A stretch of 53,309 nucleotides of DNA. Source: Methylobacter sp. (GTDB lineage Bacteria; Pseudomonadota; Gammaproteobacteria; Methylococcales; Methylomonadaceae). The stretch covers positions 1 through 53,309 of the forward strand of contig SCPZ01000044.1 in assembly GCA_004299305.1 (NCBI GenBank), read 5' to 3'. Shown piece after piece: positions 1-9,150 of the stretch. The translations under genes and the position numbers were made by a program. A model generated the notes under the pieces. The model did not search any database. It was not told where the DNA came from and was given only the letters and a program-made list of their open reading frames with translations. Positions within the stretch are counted from its first letter, which is position 1, and each line of letters begins with the position of its first letter.

Positions 1-114
1 ATTGCCGGGATCCAGAAGCCATGGATGGCATACTGAAGTAGGCAACAAGTCTCGCCACAGGAATTGCTCAATGAAATCAAGCATTCACATCCCTGTGCTC
101 TGGATCCCGGCAAT
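1..114. repeat. MITE-like element with 15-bp terminal inverted repeats
   Basis: Bases 1-15 (ATTGCCGGGATCCAG) are the exact reverse complement of bases 100-114, enclosing about 85 bases with no coding evidence. It lies just beyond the 3' end of aroC. The following stretch, up to about 130, resembles the imperfect palindrome near 35793-35820, so both may belong to one dispersed family. The element may extend left beyond the window. Confidence 0.6.
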
Positions 115-195
115 CCCTGCTGGGATGACGGTGTCTCCCAGACACTTGTGTATAACGATGAGCGCAGCGTGTGGGAACGAGAGAAAGGACATGGT

Positions 196-1284
196 TTATC
201 TTAAAATCGGCAATCCTGATTGCACGTTGATGTTCTGCGCCCGATGCCGCAACAAATGATCCATAATCACTATCGCCATCATCGCCTCGGCAATCGGTGT
301 TGCGCGTATGCCCACGCAGGGATCGTGGCGCCCTTCGGTGACCACTTCAATTGCTTCGCCTTGCAGGTTGATGCTTCTGCCCGGCAGTCGCAGGCTGGAA
401 GTCGGTTTCAAGGCGATACTGGCAGTAACATTCTGGCCGCTGGAGATACCGCCCAAAATGCCGCCGGCATGATTGCTTAAAAATCCGTCTGGGGTGATTT
501 CGTCGCGAAACTGGGTGCCTTTACTGTCGATGCAAGCAAAACCGTCGCCGATTTCCACGCCTTTGACCGCATTGATGCTCATCAACGCATGAGCCAGGTC
601 GGCATCGAGCCGGTCGAAAACAGGCTCGCCCAAACCCGGCGGCACGTTGGTTGCGACCACTTCGATTCTCGCACCGATGGATTCGCCTTCCTTCCGCAAC
701 GCATCCATATAAGCTTCCATTTCCGCAACCTTATCCGCATCGGGGCAGAAAAAAGGATTGCTGTCGATAACGGCCCAATCGACTTTTTCGATTTTTATCG
801 GCCCCAGCTGCGACAGGTAGCCGCGTATTTCTATACCTGCCTGTTCCTTCAGGTATTTCTTGGCGATGCCGCCCGCCGCAACACGCATGGCCGTTTCACG
901 AGCCGATGAGCGCCCTCCTCCCCGATAATCCCGGATGCCGTATTTGTGCTGGTAGGTATAGTCCGCATGACCGGGCCTGAAGGTATCGGCAATCTTGGAA
1001 TAATCCTTGGACCGTTGATCGGTATTTTCGATTAATAAGCCGATCGGCGTGCCGGTGGTTTTGCCTTCAAACACGCCGGACAGGATTTTGACCTCGTCGG
1101 CTTCGCGGCGTTGGGTGGTGTGCCGCGAGGTGCCGGGTTTCCGACGATCCAGGTCTTCCTGCAAATCGGCTTCGGTCAAAGCCATGCCCGGAGGGCAGCC
1201 ATCGACGATGCAGCCTATCGCAGGGCCGTGGCTTTCGCCGAATGAGGTGACGGTAAATAATTTTCCTATTGAGTTTCCAGACAT
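196..1284 (-). CDS. aroC: Chorismate synthase
   Basis: Catalyses the last shikimate-pathway step, converting 5-enolpyruvylshikimate-3-phosphate to chorismate with reduced FMN, in the cytoplasm. The 362-residue product has the usual family length. It carries the family signatures [11 protein letters not shown] near the N terminus, the [10 protein letters not shown] segment, and the glycine/arginine stretch [19 protein letters not shown]. The start [10 protein letters not shown] matches the usual N terminus. It begins 2 bases after the prmB stop, so the two are very probably co-transcribed, an arrangement common in gammaproteobacteria. Nothing looks damaged. Confidence 0.98.
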   Translation of the reverse strand: MSGNSIGKLFTVTSFGESHGPAIGCIVDGCPPGMALTEADLQEDLDRRKPGTSRHTTQRREADEVKILSGVFEGKTTGTPIGLLIENTDQRSKDYSKIADTFRPGHADYTYQHKYGIRDYRGGGRSSARETAMRVAAGGIAKKYLKEQAGIEIRGYLSQLGPIKIEKVDWAVIDSNPFFCPDADKVAEMEAYMDALRKEGESIGARIEVVATNVPPGLGEPVFDRLDADLAHALMSINAVKGVEIGDGFACIDSKGTQFRDEITPDGFLSNHAGGILGGISSGQNVTASIALKPTSSLRLPGRSINLQGEAIEVVTEGRHDPCVGIRATPIAEAMMAIVIMDHLLRHRAQNINVQSGLPILR

Positions 1285-1286
1285 AG

Positions 1287-2210
1287 TTATAAAGCCGCTA
1301 AAAATAATTCGTTATATTGACTGACTTGTTCAGCCGTCAGCAAAAACACGCCATCGCCGCCGCGTTCAAAGTTCAGCCAGTAAAAAGGCACATCGGGGAA
1401 GGCGGTCTGCAATGTTTCCGCGCTGCTGCCCACTTCCACAATCAAAATGCCTTGTTCGGCCAGATACCGGTCGGCATCGACCAGAATGCGTAAAACAATG
1501 TCCAATCCTGATATGCCGCCTTTAAAACCCATATCCGGTTCGGCATGAAATTCTGCGGGTAACTGCTCCCATTCTTCAAGGCACACATACGGCGGATTGC
1601 TGACGATGACATCATAGCGAACATCGTCGGGCAGTTCTTTAAACAGGTCGGATTGGTAAAGGGTGACGACATCATCTAATTGATGTTTGGCGACATTCAG
1701 CTTGGCGACGGCCAGCGCATCGTCCGATAAATCCACCGCATCGACGTAAGCATCGGCAAATGCATAAGCGCAGGCTATGGCGATGCAGGCGCTGCCGGTG
1801 CATAAATCCAGGATGCGGACAACCTGTTCTTCATCCACCCAAGGCGAAAAGCGTTGTTCGATTAACTCGGCAATCGGCGATCTCGGCACCAGCACCCGTT
1901 CGTCGACATAAAATGACAAACCGGCAAAAACGGCTTCATGGGTCAGGTAAGCGGCAGGGATGCGTTCGTTGATGCGCCTGTCGATCATGTCGATCACCGC
2001 TTGGCGTTCAGTCAGCGTTAACACGCTTTGCAGGTAGGTATCGGCCAAATTATAGGGTTGATGAACGGTATGTAAAACCAGGGCGGCGGCTTCATCCAGC
2101 GCAGTTGGGGAACCATGGCCGAAACACAGCTCGGCCTCGGCAAAACGGCTGGCGGCCCAGCGGATGTAGTCACGAAGGGTAGTTAAAACTTCAGATGGCG
2201 TTGTTTTCAT
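1287..2210 (-). CDS. prmB: 50S ribosomal protein L3 glutamine methyltransferase
   Basis: SAM-dependent N5-glutamine methyltransferase that modifies ribosomal protein L3. The 307-residue protein has an N-terminal helical PrmB/HemK domain, then a Rossmann methyltransferase fold with SAM motif I ([13 protein letters not shown]) and the catalytic substrate-glutamine motif NPPY ([14 protein letters not shown]). PrmB rather than PrmC is chosen from the N-terminal sequence ([10 protein letters not shown]), the [13 protein letters not shown] segment after NPPY, and the position directly upstream of aroC. It is the first gene of the leftward aroC transcript. Confidence 0.93.
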   Translation of the reverse strand: MKTTPSEVLTTLRDYIRWAASRFAEAELCFGHGSPTALDEAAALVLHTVHQPYNLADTYLQSVLTLTERQAVIDMIDRRINERIPAAYLTHEAVFAGLSFYVDERVLVPRSPIAELIEQRFSPWVDEEQVVRILDLCTGSACIAIACAYAFADAYVDAVDLSDDALAVAKLNVAKHQLDDVVTLYQSDLFKELPDDVRYDVIVSNPPYVCLEEWEQLPAEFHAEPDMGFKGGISGLDIVLRILVDADRYLAEQGILIVEVGSSAETLQTAFPDVPFYWLNFERGGDGVFLLTAEQVSQYNELFLAAL

Positions 2211-2314
2211 TGCTGGACAAAGTAAGATAGCTGCAATACGGTTCGACGAAGGGGGGAATTTTAAACTAAACTTTGCGGGCTTGTTTGAATATGTAACTAT
2301 TCAGCCACAGATTG

Positions 2315-2338
2315 CCAAAAGTAGGCGCCTACTTTTGG
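2315..2338. repeat. Perfect 24-bp palindrome
   Basis: CCAAAAGTAGGC is followed directly by its reverse complement, without a spacer, between the divergent prmB and HDOD genes. The nearby string GTAACTATTCAG (2293-2304) recurs at 8502-8513, and CCAAAAGTAGGCGC recurs near 8573, so this is part of a dispersed repeat family rather than a unique operator. It lies 73 bases upstream of the HDOD start and could form a cruciform or hairpin. Confidence 0.7.
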
Positions 2339-2410
2339 TATCCGTGTTCTATTTTCTATCTGCTGAGTAGTTACAAATAGCCCTGAGTAGCTATATTAAA
2401 TAAACACAAC

Positions 2411-3292
2411 ATGAGCCAACCTAATAACAACCTTCGCAATACCGCCGCAAGTTTGGCTAAAAACAAACTGCTAATAGATTGTTATCGGCATATGCAATCT
2501 GACGATTTGGCATTGCCCACTATCCCGGATGTGTCTTTCAAGATTCGCCGTGCTATTAATGACGATAAATCCAGTATTTCTTCAATAGCGCGCGTAGTCC
2601 AAATCGATCCGTCAATCACCGCCAGACTGATACAAATCGCTAACAGCCCTTTATACTTGGGCCGGAAAAAAATTGAAAGCTGCCCCGAAGCATTGACCCG
2701 ACTGGGCTTGAAAGCGGCCCAGGACATTATTACTTCGTTTTCAATGAAGTCGGTGTTTAACGCCAAGTCCCCGGTTATTCGACAAAGAATGGCGGAGTTA
2801 TGGACACATAGCAGTTATATTGCGTCGATCAGCGCCGTGTTCGCCCATAAAATTCCAGGTTTTGACCCGGATCGGGCCATGCTGGCCGGATTGATTCATG
2901 ATATTGGTATCGTGCCTATTTTGACGTATGCCGATAATCATCCCGATATTATTGCCAATCCTAGAGACCTTGTCGAAACAGTAAAGGAATTACGCGCCGA
3001 TATTGGCGTGCAAATTATCCGCCGCTGGGATTTTCCCGAGGATTTTGAAGATGTAGTGATTAATGCCGAAAATTGGTATCGAAAGGATAATAATCCATCC
3101 AGCTACACGGATATTGTAATGATCTCGCAGTTGCACAGTTTTATCGGCAAAATCGATATAAAAAAAATACCTAAATTGGATGACTTGCCCGCCTATAAGA
3201 AATTAGCCGAACATTTGAATGCGCACGACAGCATTAATATACTGGATACAGCCAAAGATGAGATCGAGCATATTCGCCTTATGTTGGCTTAA
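2411..3292 (+). CDS. HDOD domain protein, signalling
   Basis: A 293-residue protein made essentially of one HDOD domain, an HD-related output domain that usually lacks phosphohydrolase activity and occurs in bacterial signalling and cell-cycle proteins. Visible features are the opening LPTIPDVSFKIRRAIND, the segment VVQIDPSITARLIQIANSP typical of HDOD, and AGLIHDIGIVPIL, which keeps an HD pair. No receiver, GGDEF or membrane segment is attached. It is divergent from prmB and followed by a MITE and the FliK-like gene on the same strand. The partner is unknown, and a motility link through the FliK-like neighbour would be speculation. Confidence 0.85.
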   Translation: MSQPNNNLRNTAASLAKNKLLIDCYRHMQSDDLALPTIPDVSFKIRRAINDDKSSISSIARVVQIDPSITARLIQIANSPLYLGRKKIESCPEALTRLGLKAAQDIITSFSMKSVFNAKSPVIRQRMAELWTHSSYIASISAVFAHKIPGFDPDRAMLAGLIHDIGIVPILTYADNHPDIIANPRDLVETVKELRADIGVQIIRRWDFPEDFEDVVINAENWYRKDNNPSSYTDIVMISQLHSFIGKIDIKKIPKLDDLPAYKKLAEHLNAHDSINILDTAKDEIEHIRLMLA

Positions 3293-3295
3293 GGT

Positions 3296-3450
3296 GATTG
3301 CCAAGAATAAATATACCCAAATGGCGCAGGATTTTTGTTCGTCTGCAAGGCGTAAAAATGGGCGCATAGCGAGCTATGCAACCATTTTTACAACGCAGGA
3401 GACGGGTAAAAAGACCAGTCAGGTGGGTATATTTTTCGCCGGAAATCGCC
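3296..3450. repeat. MITE-like repeat, copy 1 (full)
   Basis: A non-coding element between the HDOD and FliK-like genes. TATACCCA (3312-3319) and TGGGTATA (3424-3431) are inverted near its ends. The centre (about 3349-3396) forms a long imperfect hairpin around GCATAGCGAGCTATGC. A nearly identical copy in opposite orientation begins at 53193, and a left-end fragment in opposite orientation lies at 8646-8703. There is no transposase, so it would have been mobilised in trans. Confidence 0.85.
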
Positions 3451-3464
3451 TAAGGGTTTTCTAA

Positions 3465-6400
3465 ATGGATATTAGCTCGCTAATAAGCCCTCAGACCCTG
3501 TTGTCTTCTAACAGGTTGGTGGAAAATGTTTTAAATTTGAAAGTCGGGCAACAGCTTGATGTAAAAGTGATCGGAGCGGAGATACAGGCAATAAAAAATG
3601 CCATAGCCTTAACATTAGGCGGCAAGGACATCACCGTTCAAAGCAATCAATTGCTTACCTTAAATCCTGGGCAGGATTTAAAAATTCAAGTCACCCAAAT
3701 CGCCCCGGTCATAGAATTTAAAATTCTCGATTCATCACCCGAACTGAAAAACCAAATAACACAAAGCCAAGACCCCAAAAATCCAGCAGCTGAACTGCGT
3801 TTAAAACTAATTTCGACCGCCAGGGATGGTGGGAGTGCCGTAAGCGGTAGGGAACCGCTACGGCCGACCGCTAAAGATGACGGGAGTAGCACAATCGTTC
3901 GACCGACAGATAATACAAAACAGGAGGGCGCGGCTCCCGTATTGACAGCAAAACAAGCATTGGATGCAAAGATAATCGGCATTATCGGCAATAAAATCCA
4001 ATTACAGATTTTTGCCCCTACGACCCAAGCGACAACAGAGTCGGGCAATAAACACGTTATCACTATTGATCGGAGCCAACTGGCTAATGCTTCGGCGAAT
4101 TTAAAAGTCGGGCAAAGCCTGAACCTGGAGGTTATCAAACCAGGGGGCATGGCTGAATTTAAGATTATTCCTGCCGTCAATGATGGCGGACAGGCATTGG
4201 CGGCGAAAATAACCGGCATTAACGGCAATAAAATCCAGTTACAAGTTTTTACACCTTCGACAACGGAGGCGGGCGATACACAAGTCATCACTATCGACCG
4301 GAGTCAACTAACTAATGCTTCGTCGAATTTAAAAGTCGGGCAAAGCCTGAATCTGGAGCTTATCAAACCAGGAGGCATGGCTGAATTTAAGGTTGTTCCT
4401 GCCGTCAGTGAGGGTGGGCAGGCGGTGGCGGCGAAAATAACCGGTATCAGTGGCGATAAAATCCAGTTACAGGTGCTTAGCCCTACGACAACGGAGACTG
4501 GCAATAAACAAGCTTCCGTTATTAATATTGATCGGACTCAACTGACTAATGCGCCTTCGAATTTAAAAGTCGGACAAAGCCTGAGTCTGGAGCTTATCAA
4601 ACCAGGAGGCATGGCAGAATTTAAGGTTATTCCTGCCGTCAATGATAGCGGACAGGCGTTGGCGGCGAAAATAACCGGCATTAACGGCAATAAAATCCAG
4701 TTACAAGTTTTTACACCTTCGACAACGGAGGCGGGCGATACACAAGTTATCACTATCGACCGGAGTCAACTGACTAATGTGCCTTCGAATTTAAAAGTCG
4801 GCCAAAGCTTGAACCTGGAAGTCATCAAACCAAAAGGCATAGCTGAATTTAAGGTTATTCCTATCGGCAATGATAGTGGACAGGCGTTGGCGGCGAAAAT
4901 AACCGGCATTAACGGCAATAAAGTCCAGTTACAGCTTGTTTCCCAGACAACAACGGAGGCGGGCGATACTCAAGTCATTACTATTGACCGGACTCAACTG
5001 AGCAATGCCCCTCAAAGTTTAAAAATCGGACAAAGCCTGAATCTGGAGCTTATCAAACCAAAAGGTATGGCTGAATTTAAGGTTGTTCCTGCCGTCAGTG
5101 AGGGTGGGCAGGCGTTGGCGGCGAAAATAACCGGTATCAGCGGCGATAAAGTCCAGTTACAGGTGCTTAGCCCTACGACAAAGGAGGCGGGCAATAAACA
5201 AGCTTCCGTTATTACTATTGACCGGATTCAATTGGGCAATGCACCGGCGAATTTAAAAGTCGGACAAAGCCTGAACCTGGAGCTGATCAAACCAGCAGCT
5301 CTGGCAGAATTTAAGGTTATTCCAGCCGTCAACGATGGCGGACAGGCATTGGCGGCGAAAATAACCGGCATTAACGGCGATAAAATTCAGTTACAGGTGC
5401 TTAGCCCTACGACAACGGAGGCGGGCGATACACAAGTTATCACTATCGACCGGAGTCAACTAACTAATGCTTCGTCGAATTTAAAAGTCGGACAAAGCCT
5501 GAACCTGGAGCTGATCAAACCAGCAGCTCTGGCAGAATTTAAGGTTATTCCAGCCATCAACGATGGCGGACAGGCATTGGCGGCGAAAATAACCGGTATC
5601 AGCGGCGATAAAATCCAGTTACAGGTGCTTAGCCCTACGACAACGGAGACTGGCGATACTCAAGTCATTACTATTGATCGGACTCAACTGAGTAATGCCC
5701 CTCAAGGTTTAAAAGTCGGGCAAAGCTTGAATCTGGAGCTTATCAAGCCGACAGCGATGGCTGAATTTAAGGTTATTCCTGCCGTCAATGATGGCGTACA
5801 GGCGTTGGCGGCAAAAATAACCGGCATCACCGGCAATAACATCCAGTTACAGGTTTCTAGCCCTACGACAACGGAAGCGGGCGCTACGAAAGTCATTACT
5901 ATTGACCGAACTCAACTGACTAACGCACCGGCAGATTTAAAAGTCGGACAAAAGCTGAATCTGGAGACCATCAAACCGGAAATTCTAGCTGAGTTTAAGG
6001 TTATTCCTGCCGTCAATGATGGCGTACAGGCGTTGGCGGCGAAAGTAACCGGCATTAGCGGTAATAACATACAGTTACAGCTTGTCACCCCTACAACGGA
6101 AGCGGGCGATACTCAAGTCATCACTATTGACCGGACTCAACTGACTAATGCGCCTTCGAATTTAAAAGTCGGACAAAGCTTGAATCTGGAGGTTATCAAG
6201 CCGACAGCAATGGCTGAACTTAAGGTCTTTTCTGGCAATGCGGGTGGACAGGCGTTGGCAGCGAAAGTAACCGGCATTAGCGGTAATAAAATACAGTTAC
6301 AGCTTGTCACCCCTTCAACAACGGAAGCGGGCGATACACAAGTTATCACTATCGACCGGACTCAATTGACTAATGCGCCTTCGAATTTAAAAGTCGGCCA

Positions 6401-8456
6401 AAGCTTGAATTTGGAGGTTATCAAGCCGACAGCAATGGCTGAATTTAAGGTTATTCCTGCCGTCAATAATGGCGAACAGGCGTTGGCAGCGAAAGTAACC
6501 GGCATTAGCGGTAATAAAATACAGTTACAGCTTGTCACCCCTTCAACAACGGAAGCGGGCGATACTCAAGTCATCACTATTGACCGGACTCAATTGACTA
6601 ATGCGCCGACGGATTTAAAAGTCGGGCAAAAGCTAAACCTGGACATCGTCAAACCGGAAACGTTAGCTGAACTTAAGGTCCTTCCTGGCAATGCGGGTGG
6701 ACAGGCGTTGGCGGCGAAAGTAACCGGCATTACCGGTAATAACATACAGTTACAGCTTGTCACCCCTACAACGGAAGTGGGCGATACTCAAGTCATCACT
6801 ATTGACCGGACTCAATTGGCTAATGCCCCGGCGGATTTAAAAGTCGGGCAAAAGCTAAATCTGGACATCATCAAACCGGAAACTCTAGTTGAGTTTAAGG
6901 TTATTCCTACTGTTAATGAGGGAGGCCAGACATTGGCGGCGAAAATAACCGGCATCACCGGCAATAACATCCAGTTACAGGTCTTTACTCCTACGACAAC
7001 GGAAGCGGGCAATACGAAAGACATTACTATTGACCGGACTCAATTGACTAATGCGCCGACGGATTTAAAAGTCGGACAAAAACTAAACCTGGCAATCATC
7101 AAACCGGAAACGCTAGCTGAGTTTAAGGTTATTCCTGCCAATGAGGGCGGCCAAGTGTTGGCGGCTAAAATAACCGGCATCACCGGCAATAACATCCAGT
7201 TGCAGGTTTTTAGCCCTACGGCAACGGAAGCGGGCGATACGCAAGTCATCACTATTGACCGGACGCAATTGACTAATGCACCGGCGGATTTAAAAGTCGG
7301 ACAAAACCTGAACTTGGCAGTCATAAAACCGGAAACTGCACCTGAGTTTAAGATTATTCCTGTCGCCAATAACATTCCCGAAGCGAAAATAACCGAGTTT
7401 ATAAAGCAGTTTCTACCGAGACATGAAGCTTCGCCAATCTTTTTAAATCAGTTAATAAAAGATTTGCCGCAGTTAATGAAAAATAAAATGGTGCCGCAGA
7501 CCCTAAAGGATATTGCCGCAAAAATAATCGGAAACCTGCCGCCAAAAGAGCAGTTGATCACTAGTCAAGGTCTTAAACAGGCCATTGCCAATTCGGGCTT
7601 GTTTCTTGAAGCCAAGTTGCCGCTTGCAATGCCCCAGGCGGAATTAATCAAAGCGTTACCCCAGCTGATTAAAAATGAAAGCGTGCCTAAATCATTGCAA
7701 CGTATTGCCGTTGAAATATTACAGAATCTGACGCAAAAAGAACCCGTGCCTAACCCACTTGTTCTTGAACAAACTATTACTAAGTCAGCGTTGATTCCTG
7801 AAGCCGAATTAGCATCCTTAAAGTTAAACCTGACTGACGTAGAGGGCGCTGGTGTTTCACAAGTAGGCGCTTTAGCCGGTAATGCGCTGCAAGTTGACGA
7901 TTTTAAAGAGAATTTACTTAAATTTATTCATGCCTTAAAGCAGGAGATTAGCCTGCAAAGTGAGCAGCAACACAATCAAGTCGATCTTGATCTGCTTAAG
8001 AACCTGCAAAATAAAACCGAAAACACCGTTGCCAAGATAGTGTTGGATCAATTAATGTCCCTGCCTAAGGACGATAACCCTAAACAACTATGGATCGTCG
8101 ATATTCCATTTATTGACAGGCAGCAGGCGGAAACGGTCAAGATTGAAATACAGCAGGACAAGGAAAACAGACAGCAATTCGAAAGTAACAACTGGTCGGT
8201 TAATATCACCATTACACCGCCGGAATTGGGTACGATTCATTGCATAGTGTCCTACCGAAATAATGTTATCAATACCTATTTCAAGACCCTGAGCACTCAA
8301 ACGACTGAGCTTATCAAAAGCAATCTTGATTACTTAAAAAAACAACTTGAAGAATCAGGTTTAACAACGGGACACATGGACGCTCACGCAGGATCTCAAA
8401 AAACGCAAGTACCTCATCAATTGACAGGGCAAAAACTATTCGATGAGAATGCATAG
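3465..8456 (+). CDS. FliK-like protein with ~15 tandem repeats
   Basis: A 1663-residue protein in three parts. Residues 1-165 are a low-complexity head with a degenerate KVGQQLDVKV unit. Residues about 167-1300 hold some 15 copies of a 75-78-residue module: AAKITGI-GNKIQLQ, a Thr/Ser-rich hinge, VITIDRTQL, LKVGQSLNLE, IKP, AEFKVIPAV. The last 350 residues are helical and end in a segment like the flagellar hook-length control (FliK) C-terminal domain (ITPPELGTIHCIVSY, then YLKKQLEESGL). FliK acts as a secreted ruler and switches export specificity, but family members are usually 350-650 residues. No other flagellar gene is nearby, so flagellar function is not assured. Module size suggests small all-beta domains in a fibre. 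The start has no strong ribosome-binding site. Confidence 0.7.
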   Translation: MDISSLISPQTLLSSNRLVENVLNLKVGQQLDVKVIGAEIQAIKNAIALTLGGKDITVQSNQLLTLNPGQDLKIQVTQIAPVIEFKILDSSPELKNQITQSQDPKNPAAELRLKLISTARDGGSAVSGREPLRPTAKDDGSSTIVRPTDNTKQEGAAPVLTAKQALDAKIIGIIGNKIQLQIFAPTTQATTESGNKHVITIDRSQLANASANLKVGQSLNLEVIKPGGMAEFKIIPAVNDGGQALAAKITGINGNKIQLQVFTPSTTEAGDTQVITIDRSQLTNASSNLKVGQSLNLELIKPGGMAEFKVVPAVSEGGQAVAAKITGISGDKIQLQVLSPTTTETGNKQASVINIDRTQLTNAPSNLKVGQSLSLELIKPGGMAEFKVIPAVNDSGQALAAKITGINGNKIQLQVFTPSTTEAGDTQVITIDRSQLTNVPSNLKVGQSLNLEVIKPKGIAEFKVIPIGNDSGQALAAKITGINGNKVQLQLVSQTTTEAGDTQVITIDRTQLSNAPQSLKIGQSLNLELIKPKGMAEFKVVPAVSEGGQALAAKITGISGDKVQLQVLSPTTKEAGNKQASVITIDRIQLGNAPANLKVGQSLNLELIKPAALAEFKVIPAVNDGGQALAAKITGINGDKIQLQVLSPTTTEAGDTQVITIDRSQLTNASSNLKVGQSLNLELIKPAALAEFKVIPAINDGGQALAAKITGISGDKIQLQVLSPTTTETGDTQVITIDRTQLSNAPQGLKVGQSLNLELIKPTAMAEFKVIPAVNDGVQALAAKITGITGNNIQLQVSSPTTTEAGATKVITIDRTQLTNAPADLKVGQKLNLETIKPEILAEFKVIPAVNDGVQALAAKVTGISGNNIQLQLVTPTTEAGDTQVITIDRTQLTNAPSNLKVGQSLNLEVIKPTAMAELKVFSGNAGGQALAAKVTGISGNKIQLQLVTPSTTEAGDTQVITIDRTQLTNAPSNLKVGQSLNLEVIKPTAMAEFKVIPAVNNGEQALAAKVTGISGNKIQLQLVTPSTTEAGDTQVITIDRTQLTNAPTDLKVGQKLNLDIVKPETLAELKVLPGNAGGQALAAKVTGITGNNIQLQLVTPTTEVGDTQVITIDRTQLANAPADLKVGQKLNLDIIKPETLVEFKVIPTVNEGGQTLAAKITGITGNNIQLQVFTPTTTEAGNTKDITIDRTQLTNAPTDLKVGQKLNLAIIKPETLAEFKVIPANEGGQVLAAKITGITGNNIQLQVFSPTATEAGDTQVITIDRTQLTNAPADLKVGQNLNLAVIKPETAPEFKIIPVANNIPEAKITEFIKQFLPRHEASPIFLNQLIKDLPQLMKNKMVPQTLKDIAAKIIGNLPPKEQLITSQGLKQAIANSGLFLEAKLPLAMPQAELIKALPQLIKNESVPKSLQRIAVEILQNLTQKEPVPNPLVLEQTITKSALIPEAELASLKLNLTDVEGAGVSQVGALAGNALQVDDFKENLLKFIHALKQEISLQSEQQHNQVDLDLLKNLQNKTENTVAKIVLDQLMSLPKDDNPKQLWIVDIPFIDRQQAETVKIEIQQDKENRQQFESNNWSVNITITPPELGTIHCIVSYRNNVINTYFKTLSTQTTELIKSNLDYLKKQLEESGLTTGHMDAHAGSQKTQVPHQLTGQKLFDENA
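3838..3863. repeat. REP-like hairpin inside the FliK-like gene
   Basis: CCGTAAGCGGT and ACCGCTACGG form a hairpin within coding sequence, inside a block (about 3815-3905) that also holds the near-direct repeats GACCGCCAGGGATG and GACCGCTAAAGATG. The encoded peptide (ARDGGSAVSGREPLRPTAKD) does not resemble the surrounding repeat modules. This is best read as a palindromic element inserted in frame into the protein's linker region. Confidence 0.6.
3963..7365 (+). repeat. Tandem coding repeat array, ~15 units of ~228 bp
   Basis: About 15 head-to-tail units of 225-234 bases inside the FliK-like gene. Units at the 5' side are the most alike: the block from about 4197 to 4330 recurs nearly word for word at 4665-4785. 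Units after about 5900 diverge as a second subfamily, with TGITGNNIQLQ and DLKVGQKLNL in place of TGINGNKIQLQ and NLKVGQSLNL. This pattern points to repeated unequal recombination and makes the copy number likely to vary between strains and easy to mis-assemble from short reads. Confidence 0.9.
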
Positions 8457-8552
8457 GAGGAATTGTAAAATTTTAATTTTTGGGGTTTTGTAAAAAAAAG
8501 CGTAACTATTCAGCGCGATGCGTAAAAGCCCTCTCCAGAGGGACGACTTGCA

Positions 8553-8615
8553 GGGATGCAGGAGGTAGAGCACCAAAAGTAGGCGCTTTAGGCGATGCAG
8601 GAGCAATTGTCGAGA
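8553..8615 (+). repeat. Dispersed ~60-bp repeat, copy 1
   Basis: The block GATGCAGGAGGTAGAGCACC, followed by AAAAGTAGGCG and GGAGCAATTGTCGAG, recurs in reverse complement at 35726-35782. A shorter version lies inside the L,D-transpeptidase gene at 51097-51120. It sits in the 317-base gap between the FliK-like and hopJ genes, which otherwise holds a short CTCTCC/GGAGAG hairpin (about 8530-8540) and a MITE fragment. Confidence 0.75.
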
Positions 8616-8645
8616 GGGTTGGGTGACGACTGCATCCATGCAGCC

Positions 8646-8703
8646 GTTGCAGACGAACAACAATCCTGCGTCATTGGGGTATATTTATTCTTGGCAATCG
8701 CCT
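8646..8703. repeat. MITE-like repeat, truncated copy
   Basis: The reverse complement matches the left end of the element at 3296-3355: GATTGCCAAGAATAAATATA, then CCCCAATGACGCAGGAT and GTTCGTCTGCAA. The central hairpin and the other end are missing. It faces opposite to the full copy, so the FliK-like gene lies between two inverted copies. Confidence 0.8.
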
Positions 8704-8773
8704 AAGTTATTCGATGCACGTTCTTAAGTTTGATGCAAATATCCGCTAAGAGTTGCAATTGGCGCTGACGATT

Positions 8774-9127
8774 TTATTTAGCAGTCAGCGCCACACCGTT
8801 AAAACGAATGCCATCCCAGCCGTATTGCATGAAATTCCTGATATTCTGATGACCTGTACCGTGCGGGTCATTTAAAACATCCAAGCGGTAATAGTCGCCA
8901 AACAGGTTTAATGTTTGTTGTTGGTCTAGCCGGTTGAGTTGGGCGAAGGCGAAAATTTTGCAGGAACCTTCGTTTGTACCGGCTTGATTAACTAGCAATT
9001 GCTCATTCAGGCCGTTACAAAATTCGGTGGCTTGGTAAGCGTAGTTTTCAGTAATGACGGCGATGGTTTCATCAAAGCTGACATTCTCGTTATTTTTTAC
9101 TTTCTCAATAAATGTTGCGAGCGACAT
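8774..9127 (-). CDS. HopJ type III effector family protein
   Basis: A 117-residue cytoplasmic protein that matches the HopJ family by memory: N-terminal IEKVKNNENVSFDETIAVI, the central ENYAYQATEFCNGL segment, and the C-terminal FGDYYRLDVLNDPHGTGHQNIRNF region. The family was named after a Pseudomonas syringae effector but is spread across many free-living bacteria without type III secretion, so an effector role is not implied. No signal peptide is seen. It follows the cysteine hydrolase gene by 23 bases and probably shares its transcript. The function is unknown. Confidence 0.85.
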   Translation of the reverse strand: MSLATFIEKVKNNENVSFDETIAVITENYAYQATEFCNGLNEQLLVNQAGTNEGSCKIFAFAQLNRLDQQQTLNLFGDYYRLDVLNDPHGTGHQNIRNFMQYGWDGIRFNGVALTAK

Positions 9128-9150
9128 GGGTTAGGTTCAAGGTTCAATGG

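Noticed and set aside
3686-7375. Several 60-200-codon frames opposite the FliK-like repeats
   Set aside because: They repeat with the period of the coding repeats and begin at the same shadow positions, so they are antisense artefacts.
8774-9127. HopJ gene as evidence for type III secretion or virulence
   Set aside because: The family is broad and housekeeping-like in many free-living bacteria, and no secretion gene is nearby.
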